A stretch of DNA of 19,001 bases from JAEUKQ01 sp044227605 (GCA_044227605.1 JBGAWJ010000022.1:1-19001); one strand, 5' to 3'; counted from the first letter of the stretch, positions 7,890 through 16,686 are shown. The notes: generated by a model from the sequence alone, not told the origin. A program made the numbers and translations.

Positions 7890-10800
7890 TTGTTGCTAAC
7901 GCAAATTGGCAAAGTTTTTAGGTCAATTTTAACCTTTGCCCTCAGTACGTTGCTGATTGTGGTGGGGGTGGTGGCCTGGCGTTTATCAACAGGCGAACGG
8001 ATCAACACGGACTTCTTAGGCCCCTACATCCAGGAATTATTGGGTTCTAGTGAGCAGCAAGTTGACATTAAGATTGGACAAATCCAAGCGGGATGGGACG
8101 TTAAGGCAGGCGGGAAATTATTGGTTCAGGCATCGGAGACAAAAATTTATAGCCGCAGCGGGAAATTATTGGGGATCATTCCTGATTTTTCGTTAGAGAT
8201 TGCGGCTAAAAGTTTTTTCTACGGGGTGATGGGGCCCGAAAAAGTTGTTTTCAAGAAGCCGAAATTATTCCTATATCGCCATGCGGATGGATCGATCGAT
8301 TTAGGCGAGGCACCCGCTTCCGCTAGCAATCAAGAAAAGGGTGTTTCAGCGGTGATTGGCAAATTCATCCGGCAGTTATTAGCCCCCCCCGATTATCGCA
8401 ACCCCACCGGATTTTTAAGGTATGTGCAAGCGATTGAAGCGGAAGTCGCAATTTTTGACGAAAACACCCAAGAATGGTGGAATATCCCTAAGGCAGATAT
8501 TATTATTGAACGGTTTGCGGATGGCCTTCAAGGGCATTTAGCGGCAGAAATGCAGTATCACAGCCAAAAAAGCCTTTTTGATTTAACCTTTGCTTACCGT
8601 AAAAAGAACCAGCAAATAGAAATTGTTGGTCAAATTAAAGAAATGCCCCTGCAATTCTTAGGTAGCTTTGAGGAAAAAGTTGACTTTTTTCAACAGACCA
8701 GTCTTTTGGTTAGCGGCTGGATTAAATTATCACTTAATTTGCAAGGCAAAGCAGAAAAAGGTGTTTTTAATATTGCTTTATCTCCCGGTACTATCAAAAT
8801 TCCCCTCGATCCTACCCAACAAGAAATATTGGTCGAATATGGTTCTGTCGTGGGTGAGCTGACGGATCAGGGGAATAAGCTGATTATTTCGTCTTTCCAA
8901 TTAGCTACCACCGAGGGGATGGTTGAGGGGATGATAGAGCTAGGCGGTCTACGTAAAGCCAATAACCCCTCCCGGGTTATCAAAGTCCAGGCTGATTTGT
9001 CCCTTCAAGATTTTTCTCTATCTTCCGTCATGAGGTTCTGGCCCTCAAAAATTTTTCCGAATGTGCGGCCATGGGTGATAAGAAATATTCATAGTGGTCA
9101 TATCGATGTGCTAGATGTTCAAACCAATGTGGAAATTCCTATGACCCATTTGGAAGATAGCCAATTAAAGTTTCTGGAAGGAAAGGCGCAAGCCAGTAAA
9201 TTATTGATAAATTATATGCCGAACTTGCCGCTGCTGCAGGCTGAAACAGCTGTGGCCCATTTTGACCACGAATCTTTGCAGATTGATTTCTTCAATGGCA
9301 TCAGTGATACCACCCGCCTGAGCACTGGGAATGTATTGATAGCAGGCTTATCAAAACCTGATCAGGGGATAAAGATTGATGTGGTTGTCGATGCATCCTT
9401 ATCCAAAGTGCTGCTGTTGTTGCAGTCCCTTATGCCGGATACAACGCTTAAGACACTGACCAGTAGTTCTTTAACCAGCGGCGATGTCGGGGGTAATTTG
9501 CATATAGAGTTTCCTCTCATTAAAAATTTGACATGGAAGAACGTTGAAGTCTCTGCCGAAACGCAACTGAAGCAGGTGATTATCAATAATATTATTCCTG
9601 GCATCCATTTAAAAGATGGTCAATTTCGTCTGCAAGTGAAATCCGGCCAGGTGGTCTTGGAAGGAAAGGGCCAAATCAATCAACAAGTTGTTCACCTAAC
9701 CTGGCAAAAAGATTTCACCATCCCTTCTTCCTCAGAAGAGATAACAGCAAAATTTGATGTATCAACCACAACTTTAAAGCGATGGTTACATCTGCCCGCT
9801 GCAGCGATGAGCGGGCCTCAGATACCGATCCAACTTTATTTAAATAAAGCGCCTACCGGGATTGTGAAAATAGAACTGCGTTCCAATCTGCAGAATATGG
9901 GGATTTTTACAACCTTATCCCAACCGCTTAAACCAGCGGGCGTGAAAACGGACTTGCTAATCAGAGCTACTCTCCAACCAGGTAAATTATTAACAATTGA
10001 AGAATTACTGGTGCAAGGACAGCCCATCCAAATCCAGGCAAAAGGCAATTTCACTTTAAACGCATCTTCCTTCTCCACGGGGGTTATTACTTTCTCCAAG
10101 ATTAAGGTGGGGGCAACTAATGTACCATCGTTGCAACTAGAATTCAGGCCCAAAGAAACTGTGATAGTTATGAAGGGTGGTCAAATTGATGCAGCTCAAC
10201 TTCTTCAAATAAGTGAAGAGTTTGCGGAAAGCGACATTCTTTCCTTCAAAAATCAAGCCATCCGCCTGTTGAATGAACAGCCGATCGGGTTACTGTTCGG
10301 GCCTGACCGCCAGCTTCTGAATGCTTACATCAATTTATCCTATGCAGAGCAGCATTGGCGCGTTCTCTCCGTTGAGGCGAGCATGGGACAGGCAAAAAGG
10401 GTGTCGTTCCGATACGGGCCGGGGCAAAGCACAGGGGATGCTTCTTATATGTTGGATATATTTACCGACGATACCGGTGAATTATTAAGGATTCTTAAGG
10501 GGGTTGAGGGAATGAAAGGGGGTAATTTGCGGGTTCAAGCCTTACGTGTTACAGATGGTGGTCAAGAAAAATTACAGGGCAAAATTTCTATTGACCGGTT
10601 TACCCTGGACCCCAAGGCTGCCTTTGGCCCGAGTGCCTCTTCGAGATTACAAGCATTTGCGGGAGCGGAAGGGATCATCATGACCAGATTTTCCGGTCAA
10701 TTCGATTTAAGCGATGGCAGAATGGCGATCAGTAATCTACGCACGAATGGCGCAACGCTTGGGGTGACGGCGGAAGGTTGGATTGATATCGGGCAAAACC

Positions 10801-11024
10801 AAATCAACATCCGCGGCGATTTTGTGCCTTTCTATGCTATCAATGGCGTTCTGAGCGATATTCCCATTATTGGCTATATCTTAACTGGCGGCCCTGGAAA
10901 AGGAATTTTTGCGGCCAAATATAATATCCAAGGGCCTTTAGATAAACCATCTGTCAAATTCTCGGCCTTAAGTGCCCTGGCACCAGGATTTTTAAGGGAA
11001 CTATTCAATGCTAACGCACCCTAA
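7890..11024 (+). CDS. Large AsmA/YhdP-like envelope protein (DUF3971 type)
   Basis: A protein of about 1044 residues with one N-terminal membrane anchor (about residues 12-30) and a very long, beta-rich periplasmic part. The N-terminal INTDFLGPYIQELL stretch is typical of alphaproteobacterial DUF3971 proteins, as is the C-terminal block (NGVLSDIPIIGYILTGGPGKG, shown here in part; then LSALAPGFLRELF). Relatives in E. coli (YhdP, TamB, AsmA) are bridge-like proteins thought to carry phospholipids between inner and outer membrane; that role is inferred here. I chose a TTG start because two adjacent in-frame TTGs (7890, 7893) follow a strong AAGGAAG site (7879-7885), whereas the more upstream TTG 7845 has none. 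No in-frame ATG is available before the anchor. It is convergent with tyrS. Confidence 0.85.
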   Translation: MLLTQIGKVFRSILTFALSTLLIVVGVVAWRLSTGERINTDFLGPYIQELLGSSEQQVDIKIGQIQAGWDVKAGGKLLVQASETKIYSRSGKLLGIIPDFSLEIAAKSFFYGVMGPEKVVFKKPKLFLYRHADGSIDLGEAPASASNQEKGVSAVIGKFIRQLLAPPDYRNPTGFLRYVQAIEAEVAIFDENTQEWWNIPKADIIIERFADGLQGHLAAEMQYHSQKSLFDLTFAYRKKNQQIEIVGQIKEMPLQFLGSFEEKVDFFQQTSLLVSGWIKLSLNLQGKAEKGVFNIALSPGTIKIPLDPTQQEILVEYGSVVGELTDQGNKLIISSFQLATTEGMVEGMIELGGLRKANNPSRVIKVQADLSLQDFSLSSVMRFWPSKIFPNVRPWVIRNIHSGHIDVLDVQTNVEIPMTHLEDSQLKFLEGKAQASKLLINYMPNLPLLQAETAVAHFDHESLQIDFFNGISDTTRLSTGNVLIAGLSKPDQGIKIDVVVDASLSKVLLLLQSLMPDTTLKTLTSSSLTSGDVGGNLHIEFPLIKNLTWKNVEVSAETQLKQVIINNIIPGIHLKDGQFRLQVKSGQVVLEGKGQINQQVVHLTWQKDFTIPSSSEEITAKFDVSTTTLKRWLHLPAAAMSGPQIPIQLYLNKAPTGIVKIELRSNLQNMGIFTTLSQPLKPAGVKTDLLIRATLQPGKLLTIEELLVQGQPIQIQAKGNFTLNASSFSTGVITFSKIKVGATNVPSLQLEFRPKETVIVMKGGQIDAAQLLQISEEFAESDILSFKNQAIRLLNEQPIGLLFGPDRQLLNAYINLSYAEQHWRVLSVEASMGQAKRVSFRYGPGQSTGDASYMLDIFTDDTGELLRILKGVEGMKGGNLRVQALRVTDGGQEKLQGKISIDRFTLDPKAAFGPSASSRLQAFAGAEGIIMTRFSGQFDLSDGRMAISNLRTNGATLGVTAEGWIDIGQNQINIRGDFVPFYAINGVLSDIPIIGYILTGGPGKGIFAAKYNIQGPLDKPSVKFSALSALAPGFLRELFNANAP

Positions 11025-11091
11025 ACCTTAAATAATTGCTAACCGCTAAACGGGATAGGTCGTATCAAAAGTTTTTTTTGGCACACGGTAG

Positions 11092-12357
11092 TTATTTGGG
11101 AATATAATCCAATTTGACAATGGCATGGCGTTTGCGGCCTGCGGAAATCTTAATGACTTGTTTTTGCTGGTAATCTTGCCAATTGACCATATGTAAATCA
11201 TCGGTAATTGGTTGATCATTGAGGCGTGCCCCCCCGGCTTTAATCAACCGGCGAGCCTCACTGTTACTGGCGGCCATTCCGGCACGCCGCAACAAATCAT
11301 AAAGGGCAATCCCTTGTTGCAGTTCCTTGCTTGAAATGACCAGGGCGGGCAGTTCTTCCCCTAACCCACCTTGTTCAAAAGTCTTTTTGGCGCTGAGGGC
11401 GGCTTTTTCAGCCTCATCCTTGCCATGAGCCAGGGAGGTTGTGGCATCCGCAAGGATAATTTTGGCTTCATTTAATTCCGCACCTTGCAATGCCTCCAAC
11501 CGCTTGATCTCATCCATAGGAATTTCGGTAAAAAGCTTTAAAAACCGACCCACATCCTGGTCACTGCAATTACGCCAATATTGCCAGTAATCGTAAGGGG
11601 TTAATTTTGTTTGATCCAACCATATGGCGCCGCTGACGGTTTTACCCATTTTAGCACCGGAAGAATTGGTGATCAGGGGGTTACAAAGGCCAAAAAGTTC
11701 GCGGTTGTCCACCCGTCTTGCCAGTTCAATACCGCTGATGATATTGCCCCATTGGTCTGAACCACCCAACTGCAATAGACAATTCTGATGCCGGGACAAA
11801 TGTAAAAAATCATAGGCTTGTAGGATCATATAGTTAAATTCAAGGAAACTAAGGGTTTGTTCCCGTTCCAGGCGCAAGCGCACCGAATCGAAAGATAGCA
11901 TGCGGTTAATTGAAAAATGGCGACCGAAATCCCTAAGGAAATCGATATACTTCAAGGGATCTAACCATTCTGCATTGTTAACGATTGCCGCTTGGTTTGT
12001 TTGATTACCGACTTTCAAAAACTGATAAAATATTTTGCTGATTTGCTGGGTATTATGTTGGATATCCGTTGCGGAAAGCAGCTTACGGCTTTCATCTTTG
12101 CCCGATGGATCACCTATTTTAGTGGTGCCGCCCCCTAATAAAACCACGGGGCGGTGTCCAAAATGTTGCAAATGTCGCAACATCATAATACCTACTAAAT
12201 TGCCAATATGCAGGCTGTTACTAGTGGCATCAAAGCCCATATAGGCACTGACCATGCTGGTGCATAAACGCTGATCCAGCCCTTCCAAATCTGTCGCTTG
12301 ATGGATATAGCCCCGTTCCTGAAGGACGTTAAGGAAGGGTGATTTAATCTGGCCCAT
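11092..12357 (-). CDS. tyrS: Tyrosyl-tRNA synthetase
   Basis: A class I aminoacyl-tRNA synthetase of 421 residues that charges tRNA-Tyr with tyrosine in the cytoplasm. The catalytic core has the HIGH-type motif as HIGN (50-53), GGGTTKIGDPSGK (75-87), QLGGSDQWGN (196-205) and the KMSKS-type loop as KMGKT (236-240). A C-terminal S4 RNA-binding domain follows at about 352-415 (LLRRAGMAASNSEARRLIKAGG). Length and motif variants are normal for the E. coli-like bacterial TyrRS group, so it should be functional. The start codon at 12355-12357 gives the usual N-terminus; its ribosome site is weak. It is divergent from anmK, a pairing often seen in alphaproteobacteria, with 183 bases between the starts. 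Confidence 0.96.
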   Translation of the reverse strand: MGQIKSPFLNVLQERGYIHQATDLEGLDQRLCTSMVSAYMGFDATSNSLHIGNLVGIMMLRHLQHFGHRPVVLLGGGTTKIGDPSGKDESRKLLSATDIQHNTQQISKIFYQFLKVGNQTNQAAIVNNAEWLDPLKYIDFLRDFGRHFSINRMLSFDSVRLRLEREQTLSFLEFNYMILQAYDFLHLSRHQNCLLQLGGSDQWGNIISGIELARRVDNRELFGLCNPLITNSSGAKMGKTVSGAIWLDQTKLTPYDYWQYWRNCSDQDVGRFLKLFTEIPMDEIKRLEALQGAELNEAKIILADATTSLAHGKDEAEKAALSAKKTFEQGGLGEELPALVISSKELQQGIALYDLLRRAGMAASNSEARRLIKAGGARLNDQPITDDLHMVNWQDYQQKQVIKISAGRKRHAIVKLDYIPK

Positions 12358-12540
12358 GATAAACTAACCCAATCTAAGAATTTCTTAAAAAATGACACCT
12401 AGTTATCTTACCGCAATCGATAACAAAATGTGCTATCAGGCAGGCAAGTATTGACAATTTATTCTCTAACATTTTTCCAGTTGATTGCAATATTTCAGAC
12501 TGTCATAACAATATAAAGTTATCAAGAGAGATTTACCGGT

Positions 12541-13638
12541 ATGGTGGTTGAACCAAGTTATGTGATTGGGTTGATGAGTGGAACCAGCTGTGATGGCGTG
12601 GATGCCGCCTTGCTTTTGACAGATGGCGAGACGCATCTCAAATCCTGTGGCGGTATGGCATATGCTTATCCGATGGCTTTCCAAAAAAGCTTGCGACAAA
12701 TCATGGGTCAACGGCAAATGACTAAAGAAATTGCCGCAATCGAAAGGTGTTTAACCGATTACCATATTCAAATTGTCCAAGACCTTTTAAAAAAACATTC
12801 TTTACACCCTGCCCAAATCCGTTTGATTGGTTTTCATGGCCAGACCATTGCCCACCATCCGCGGGAGGGATTTACCTGGCAAATCGGCGATGCTTCTTTA
12901 TTGGCCACTCGTACGCAAATCGATGTGGTTCATAATTTTCGCGAGCAGGATGTGGTGAAAGGCGGGCAGGGGGCACCCCTAGTGCCTATTTATCATGCGG
13001 CGTTAACCGCGTCTTTGCCAAAACCATTGGTGGTGGTCAATATCGGTGGGGTTGCCAACGTTACTTGGGTTGGCCATCAAGCAGAAGATCTTTTAGCTTT
13101 CGATACGGGGCCTGGAAATGGCCTGATTAATGATTGGTGTTTAGAGAAAACAGGTATTCCCCTAGACCAAGATGGCAGGTTAGCTAGCAAGGGTACTCCT
13201 GTTCTCAGCCATATACAACAAATGTTAAGGCATCCTTATTTTTTGCAAAAACCTCCGAAATCCTTGGATCGCTTAAGTTTCTCCATCCAGGCATTAGAGG
13301 GGTTGTCAATCGAGGATGGGGCGGCCACCTTAACGGATTTTACCGCCCTTACCATTGCCCGCGCGGCAATTTTTTTTCCAGAGCCACCAAAATCTTGGCT
13401 GATAGCGGGCGGCGGGCGGCACAATCCTGCGCTGGTGGCAAGATTACGGCAGCATTTATCTGGTAAAATGATGGCGGTGGATGAATTGGGATGGGCCGGT
13501 GATTTGTTAGAGGCCGAGGCTTTTGCCTATTTGGCGGCAAGATCGGTGCGGAGACTACCCTTAAGTTATCCTGGGACCACCGGCGCTCCTTACCCGGTGT
13601 CAGGTGGGGAATTAGTATCGTGGAGAAGGAATACATGA
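12541..13638 (+). CDS. anmK: Anhydro-N-acetylmuramic acid kinase
   Basis: AnmK opens and phosphorylates 1,6-anhydro-MurNAc with ATP to give MurNAc-6-phosphate, a step of cell-wall recycling in the cytoplasm. The 365-residue protein has the full set of family motifs: GLMSGTSCDGVD (10-21), GFHGQT (97-102), DVVKGGQGAPLVP (137-149), NIGGVANVTW (167-176), FDTGPGN with the catalytic-type Asp188, and AGGGRHN (289-295). The start at 12541 is preceded by AAGAGAG (12524-12530), about 10 bases away. comF follows 42 bases downstream on the same strand, so the two may share a transcript. A TTGACA at 12451-12456 lacks a matching -10, so the promoter is not settled. Confidence 0.95.
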   Translation: MVVEPSYVIGLMSGTSCDGVDAALLLTDGETHLKSCGGMAYAYPMAFQKSLRQIMGQRQMTKEIAAIERCLTDYHIQIVQDLLKKHSLHPAQIRLIGFHGQTIAHHPREGFTWQIGDASLLATRTQIDVVHNFREQDVVKGGQGAPLVPIYHAALTASLPKPLVVVNIGGVANVTWVGHQAEDLLAFDTGPGNGLINDWCLEKTGIPLDQDGRLASKGTPVLSHIQQMLRHPYFLQKPPKSLDRLSFSIQALEGLSIEDGAATLTDFTALTIARAAIFFPEPPKSWLIAGGGRHNPALVARLRQHLSGKMMAVDELGWAGDLLEAEAFAYLAARSVRRLPLSYPGTTGAPYPVSGGELVSWRRNT

Positions 13639-13680
13639 TTCCTATATCTTTTTTAATTAACCTTATTTTTATATAAACTG

Positions 13681-14400
13681 ATGCTGGCTATACCAGGGTT
13701 TTTTAATTTTTTTATCCCCGCGCGTTGCCTGCACTGCCGGATGATGGTGACGGCGGATTATTCCCTATGCGGCCCTTGTTTCTGTCAATTGGTTTTTCTG
13801 GAGGGGCGCCAATGTAAGCGTTGCGGCAGACCCTTTGTGGATCAAGAGGGGCAAATTGGCCAACAGATATGTGGTGCTTGCATCCTAAACCCGCCCCTGT
13901 ATCAACAAACCCGCAGTGCTATTTTATATGACCAGCACAGCAAAAAATTGATTTTATCTTTTAAACATTATGACCGCATCGATTTTGTCCAATTATTTAC
14001 CAAATGGCTGATGGGAACAGGGAAGGATATTATACCCTTCACGGATCTGATTATCCCCGTGCCTCTGCATTGGCGGCGATTAATGGCCCGGCAATATAAC
14101 CAGGCGGGATTGTTGGCAGCAGCGGTTAGCCAGCAAAGCAAACGCCCGCTGCTATTGCGTGGGTTGCGCCGCAAACGGGCCACTCTCAGCCAAGGGAAAA
14201 TGACCGCTCGGCAACGGCGGTTGAATGTCCAGCGTGTTTTTGTCGTGCCAAAAAAATATGATCAAAGCATTGCCCAAAAAAATATTTTATTGATTGATGA
14301 TGTGATGACCACGGGCGCTACGGTTGCCGCCTGTACTAAAGCCTTACTGCAGGCAGGTGCGAGATCCGTCTATGTATTGGTGTTAGCCAGGGTTGGATAA
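13681..14400 (+). CDS. comF: ComF family phosphoribosyltransferase-like protein
   Basis: A 239-residue ComF protein. The N-terminal zinc-binding part has cysteine pairs C16/C19, C30/C33, C45/C48 and C64/C67. The C-terminal phosphoribosyltransferase-like domain has the PRPP loop LIDDVMTTGAT (204-214) and PVPLHWRRLMARQYNQA (126-142). ComF is needed for DNA uptake in naturally competent bacteria, where it helps bring the incoming strand into the cytoplasm. In many alphaproteobacteria it is kept without other competence genes close by, so competence should not be assumed. The ATG has no clear ribosome site but must be used or nearly so, because the first CxxC pair begins at residue 16. The stop codon sits inside a 13-base direct repeat (14390-14417). 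Confidence 0.9.
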   Translation: MLAIPGFFNFFIPARCLHCRMMVTADYSLCGPCFCQLVFLEGRQCKRCGRPFVDQEGQIGQQICGACILNPPLYQQTRSAILYDQHSKKLILSFKHYDRIDFVQLFTKWLMGTGKDIIPFTDLIIPVPLHWRRLMARQYNQAGLLAAAVSQQSKRPLLLRGLRRKRATLSQGKMTARQRRLNVQRVFVVPKKYDQSIAQKNILLIDDVMTTGATVAACTKALLQAGARSVYVLVLARVG

Positions 14401-14417
14401 TTGGGGGTTGGATAATT
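14390..14417 (+). repeat. 13-base direct repeat across the comF stop codon
   Basis: GGGTTGGATAATT occurs at 14390-14402 and again at 14405-14417, with two G bases between. The first copy contains the last codons and the stop of comF. It looks like a recent slippage duplication just past the coding end. Confidence 0.8.
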
Positions 14418-14488
14418 TTGTTTTGTATCTAACCTTTAGATTCTGGTAAAGTCTAGGCATTCCCTACCCAAAGCAATAGAGGTGGTTG

Positions 14489-14506
14489 ATGCTTGGGCAA
14501 TTTTAA
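14489..14506 (+). other. Five-codon mini-ORF upstream of xseA
   Basis: ATG 14489 encodes MLGQF and stops at 14504-14506. It is preceded by AGAGGTGG (14477-14484), a better ribosome site than many genes here have. The same site could serve TTG 14493, which is in frame with xseA. It may be a leader peptide or an accident. Confidence 0.25.
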
Positions 14507-14522
14507 TAACAAAGGTGGTTTG

Positions 14523-16217
14523 GTGAAAATTCCTGATTTGTTTGAAAATATTCCGGCCATACCCCAAGAATATAGTGTTAGTGAAATCAGCACTTTAATT
14601 AAAAACAAGCTTGAAGATGGTTTTGGCCGATTGCGGATCCGCGGCGAGGTCAGCAATTTTAGTCGGCATGGCTCCGGGCATATTTATTTTGATTTAAAAG
14701 ATAATATGGCGGTTTTAAATGTAGTGTGTTGGCGGCCCGTTGCAAGCAAACTACCCTTTGGGATAGGGGATGGGTTGCAGCTGGTTATCACGGGCAAAAT
14801 CACCTCTTACCCGGGCCGATCCCGTTACCAATTGGTAACCGAAACAGTGGAATTGGCCGGTCAAGGGGAATTGCTACAATTATTGTTAGAACGCAAAGAG
14901 AAATTACTGGCGGAAGGGTTATTTGACCGCGAGCGGAAAAAGAAATTGCCTTTTCTGCCGGCGGTCATTGGCTTAATTACTTCGCCGACCGGTTCGGTGT
15001 TGCAAGATATCCTTCACCGGTTGCAAGACCGGATGCCAACACCTGTTCTTCTTTGGCCGGTGGCGGTACAAGGGGCAATGGCTGCTGGCCAAATCAGTAA
15101 AGCCCTCGAAGGCTTTAATCATCTACCGCCTTCCTTATGGCCCAAACCAGATGTGATTATCGTGGCACGAGGAGGGGGAAGTCTCGAAGATTTATGGCCG
15201 TTTAATGAAGAAGAGGTGGTACGGGCTGTGGCCGCCAGTAAAATCCCAATTATTTCCGCGGTTGGTCATGAAACCGATACCACCTTAATTGATTTTGTGG
15301 CCGATAGGCGTGCTTCGACCCCGTCTGCTGCTGCCGAAATGGTGGTGCCGGTCAAAGCGGATTTATTAAAGCAGTTACAGGAAACCCAATCCCACCTGGA
15401 TCTTTTATTTCAGCAAAAAATGGAAAGCCGGTTGTCCCTGGTTGAGGGATTAGCCCGCATGTTCAGGCGGCCACAAAGCCTTTATGAACCATCTTTGCAA
15501 CGCTTTGATGAATTAAGCGAAAGATTCGAACGTTCGATGCAGCAGATCTTGCAAACTAAAACCGGGTGCCTAGCGAATTTTACAGAAATCTTGCGTTATA
15601 ACCAGCAACGATATCTATCGCTGCATTTGTTTCATCAGCAAGTGGTGGGTCGTTTCCAACAAGCCGTTAAATCCTATCAAGAACAGCAGGCCCAGCGCTT
15701 ACATTCTGTTTTTAAAGGAATGGGGCCGGTTTCTTGGCGATTTAACCGACACCGGGATTCCATCACAATCTTGACGGGGCAATTGCAAACCAATTGGTTG
15801 AAGAATAAAGAATTTTTAAACCGGCATTTTGTTGCTCTTGGCAACCGCGTTGTGTCTCCCGCCCAACAGGTAAAAATTTGGGATCAAAAATTGGGTGGCC
15901 AATATCAGATATTGCAGCAATTGACCAAACAGCAATTGCGGTATAGCCAGGAAAACTGGCAACGTTCGGCAGAATGGCTGGTTATTAAAAGGTTGCAGCA
16001 GCAATTGGCTATAGCCAAGACCAAGGCTGATAATTTAGCAGAAAATTTAGAAGGCTTATCGGTTACCCGTTTATTAAAAAGGGGGTTTTTATTGGCCTAT
16101 GCGGGGGATGAAGAAATTATCGCCCGGGTAGAGCAGCTGAAGGTAGGCGATAGGATCAACCTGCGTTTTCATGATGGCTTGGCGGTGGCGCAAATCGAGA
16201 AAAAAGTTGAAAATTAA
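14523..16217 (+). CDS. xseA: Exodeoxyribonuclease VII large subunit
   Basis: XseA is the catalytic subunit of exonuclease VII, which degrades single-stranded DNA from both ends in repair and recombination. It works with several copies of the small subunit XseB, which is not in this window. From GTG 14523 it has 564 residues, longer than the 456 of E. coli, mainly in the helical C-terminal part. An N-terminal OB-fold (about 15-110, with RIRGEVSNFSRHGSGHIYF) binds DNA. The catalytic domain shows GLITSPTGSVLQDILHR (150-166), ARGGGSLEDLWPFN (215-228), SAVGHETD (245-252) and DRRASTPSAAAE (261-272). GTG 14523 is favoured because AAAGGTGG (14511-14518) precedes it with ideal spacing. TTG 14493, preceded by AGAGGTGG, would add 10 residues and cannot be excluded. 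Confidence 0.93.
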   Translation: MKIPDLFENIPAIPQEYSVSEISTLIKNKLEDGFGRLRIRGEVSNFSRHGSGHIYFDLKDNMAVLNVVCWRPVASKLPFGIGDGLQLVITGKITSYPGRSRYQLVTETVELAGQGELLQLLLERKEKLLAEGLFDRERKKKLPFLPAVIGLITSPTGSVLQDILHRLQDRMPTPVLLWPVAVQGAMAAGQISKALEGFNHLPPSLWPKPDVIIVARGGGSLEDLWPFNEEEVVRAVAASKIPIISAVGHETDTTLIDFVADRRASTPSAAAEMVVPVKADLLKQLQETQSHLDLLFQQKMESRLSLVEGLARMFRRPQSLYEPSLQRFDELSERFERSMQQILQTKTGCLANFTEILRYNQQRYLSLHLFHQQVVGRFQQAVKSYQEQQAQRLHSVFKGMGPVSWRFNRHRDSITILTGQLQTNWLKNKEFLNRHFVALGNRVVSPAQQVKIWDQKLGGQYQILQQLTKQQLRYSQENWQRSAEWLVIKRLQQQLAIAKTKADNLAENLEGLSVTRLLKRGFLLAYAGDEEIIARVEQLKVGDRINLRFHDGLAVAQIEKKVEN

Positions 16218-16235
16218 AGGGTTATTTCAATCACA

Positions 16236-16261
16236 ATGGCCTATCAATATGGCCTATCAAT
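16236..16261. repeat. Perfect 13-base tandem duplication
   Basis: ATGGCCTATCAAT occurs twice head to tail (16236-16248 and 16249-16261), just past the xseA stop and touching the hdeA terminator. It is probably a slippage product. Confidence 0.9.
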
Positions 16262-16298
16262 AAATAAGCCCCGCAGGAAACCATTCCGTGCAGGGCTT
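16259..16298 (-). terminator. Terminator hairpin downstream of hdeA, shared with xseA
   Basis: A long hairpin spans 16266-16298: AAGCCC pairs with GGGCTT, then one mismatch, GCA with TGC, a one-base bulge, GGAA with TTCC, and an ACCA loop. On the minus strand the stem is followed by a T-rich tail (ATTTATTG), so it fits termination of hdeA. On the plus strand no T-run follows, but the stem could still slow transcription or protect the xseA end. Confidence 0.65.
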
Positions 16299-16332
16299 GA
16301 CCGTCTCAATCAATCAAAAACGTAATCAGGTA

Positions 16333-16623
16333 TTACTTGGCTTCTAATTTTTCAATGGCATCAAAAAGCTTTTGGGATGGGTTTTTTCTGCATTGGGTCC
16401 CTAACGCTTCAGCAACACGGAAAATACCATCAAGATCAATGACCGTTTCATCAGTAAAATGCCCATCCAGCCAAAACACGACCGCACCGGCCTCTTCATC
16501 GCTTAAATCCAACAACTGTTGGCAGGTCATGGTGGCTAAATTAACCTTACCGCTTAATTCGGCTGCTTGGACGTTTGTCGATAGCAGGGCAGCAAAACCC
16601 GCAAACAAAAGAAATCTTTTCAT
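16333..16623 (-). CDS. HdeA/HdeB-family periplasmic acid-stress chaperone
   Basis: A 96-residue exported protein. The signal peptide is MKRFLLFAGFAALLSTNVQA with likely cleavage after NVQA. The mature part has the HdeA family pattern: TCQQLLDLSDEEAGAVVFWLDG, here seen at 33-54, then a C-terminal cysteine in GTQCRKNP (75-82). Cys34 and Cys78 should form the family's conserved disulfide. HdeA proteins are dimers at neutral pH and unfold at low pH to hold other periplasmic proteins soluble. The start at 16623 is chosen over one 12 codons upstream because it gives a clean signal peptide and follows GAGGGGA. It looks like a single-gene unit, with its own promoter (16687-16715), an operator-like dyad (16657-16673) and a terminator. 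I call the family, not specifically HdeA versus HdeB. Confidence 0.85.
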   Translation of the reverse strand: MKRFLLFAGFAALLSTNVQAAELSGKVNLATMTCQQLLDLSDEEAGAVVFWLDGHFTDETVIDLDGIFRVAEALGTQCRKNPSQKLFDAIEKLEAK

Positions 16624-16656
16624 AGTTTGTATCCCCTCAAAAATTATTTGCACCAC

Positions 16657-16673
16657 CATGATAAACTATCATG
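16657..16673. promoter_or_regulatory. Perfect dyad downstream of the hdeA promoter
   Basis: CATGATA-AAC-TATCATG is a perfect 7-bp inverted repeat with a 3-base centre. It lies about 14 bases downstream of the -10, so roughly at +7 to +23 of the hdeA transcript. It could be a repressor operator or a leader hairpin. Confidence 0.5.
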
Positions 16674-16686
16674 ATCTACGAAGACA

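Noticed and set aside
11054..11079. Possible terminator between the convergent YhdP-like and tyrS genes (GATA...TATC, then eight T)
   Set aside because: The stem is only four AT-rich pairs and the T-run starts five bases after it, too weak to call.
12451..12456. Perfect TTGACA before anmK
   Set aside because: The sequence 16-18 bases downstream does not resemble a -10. The nearest TAACAT is only 10 bases away.
13236..13636. Minus-strand open frames inside anmK
   Set aside because: They lie opposite a well-conserved gene, have no ribosome sites and resemble no family.
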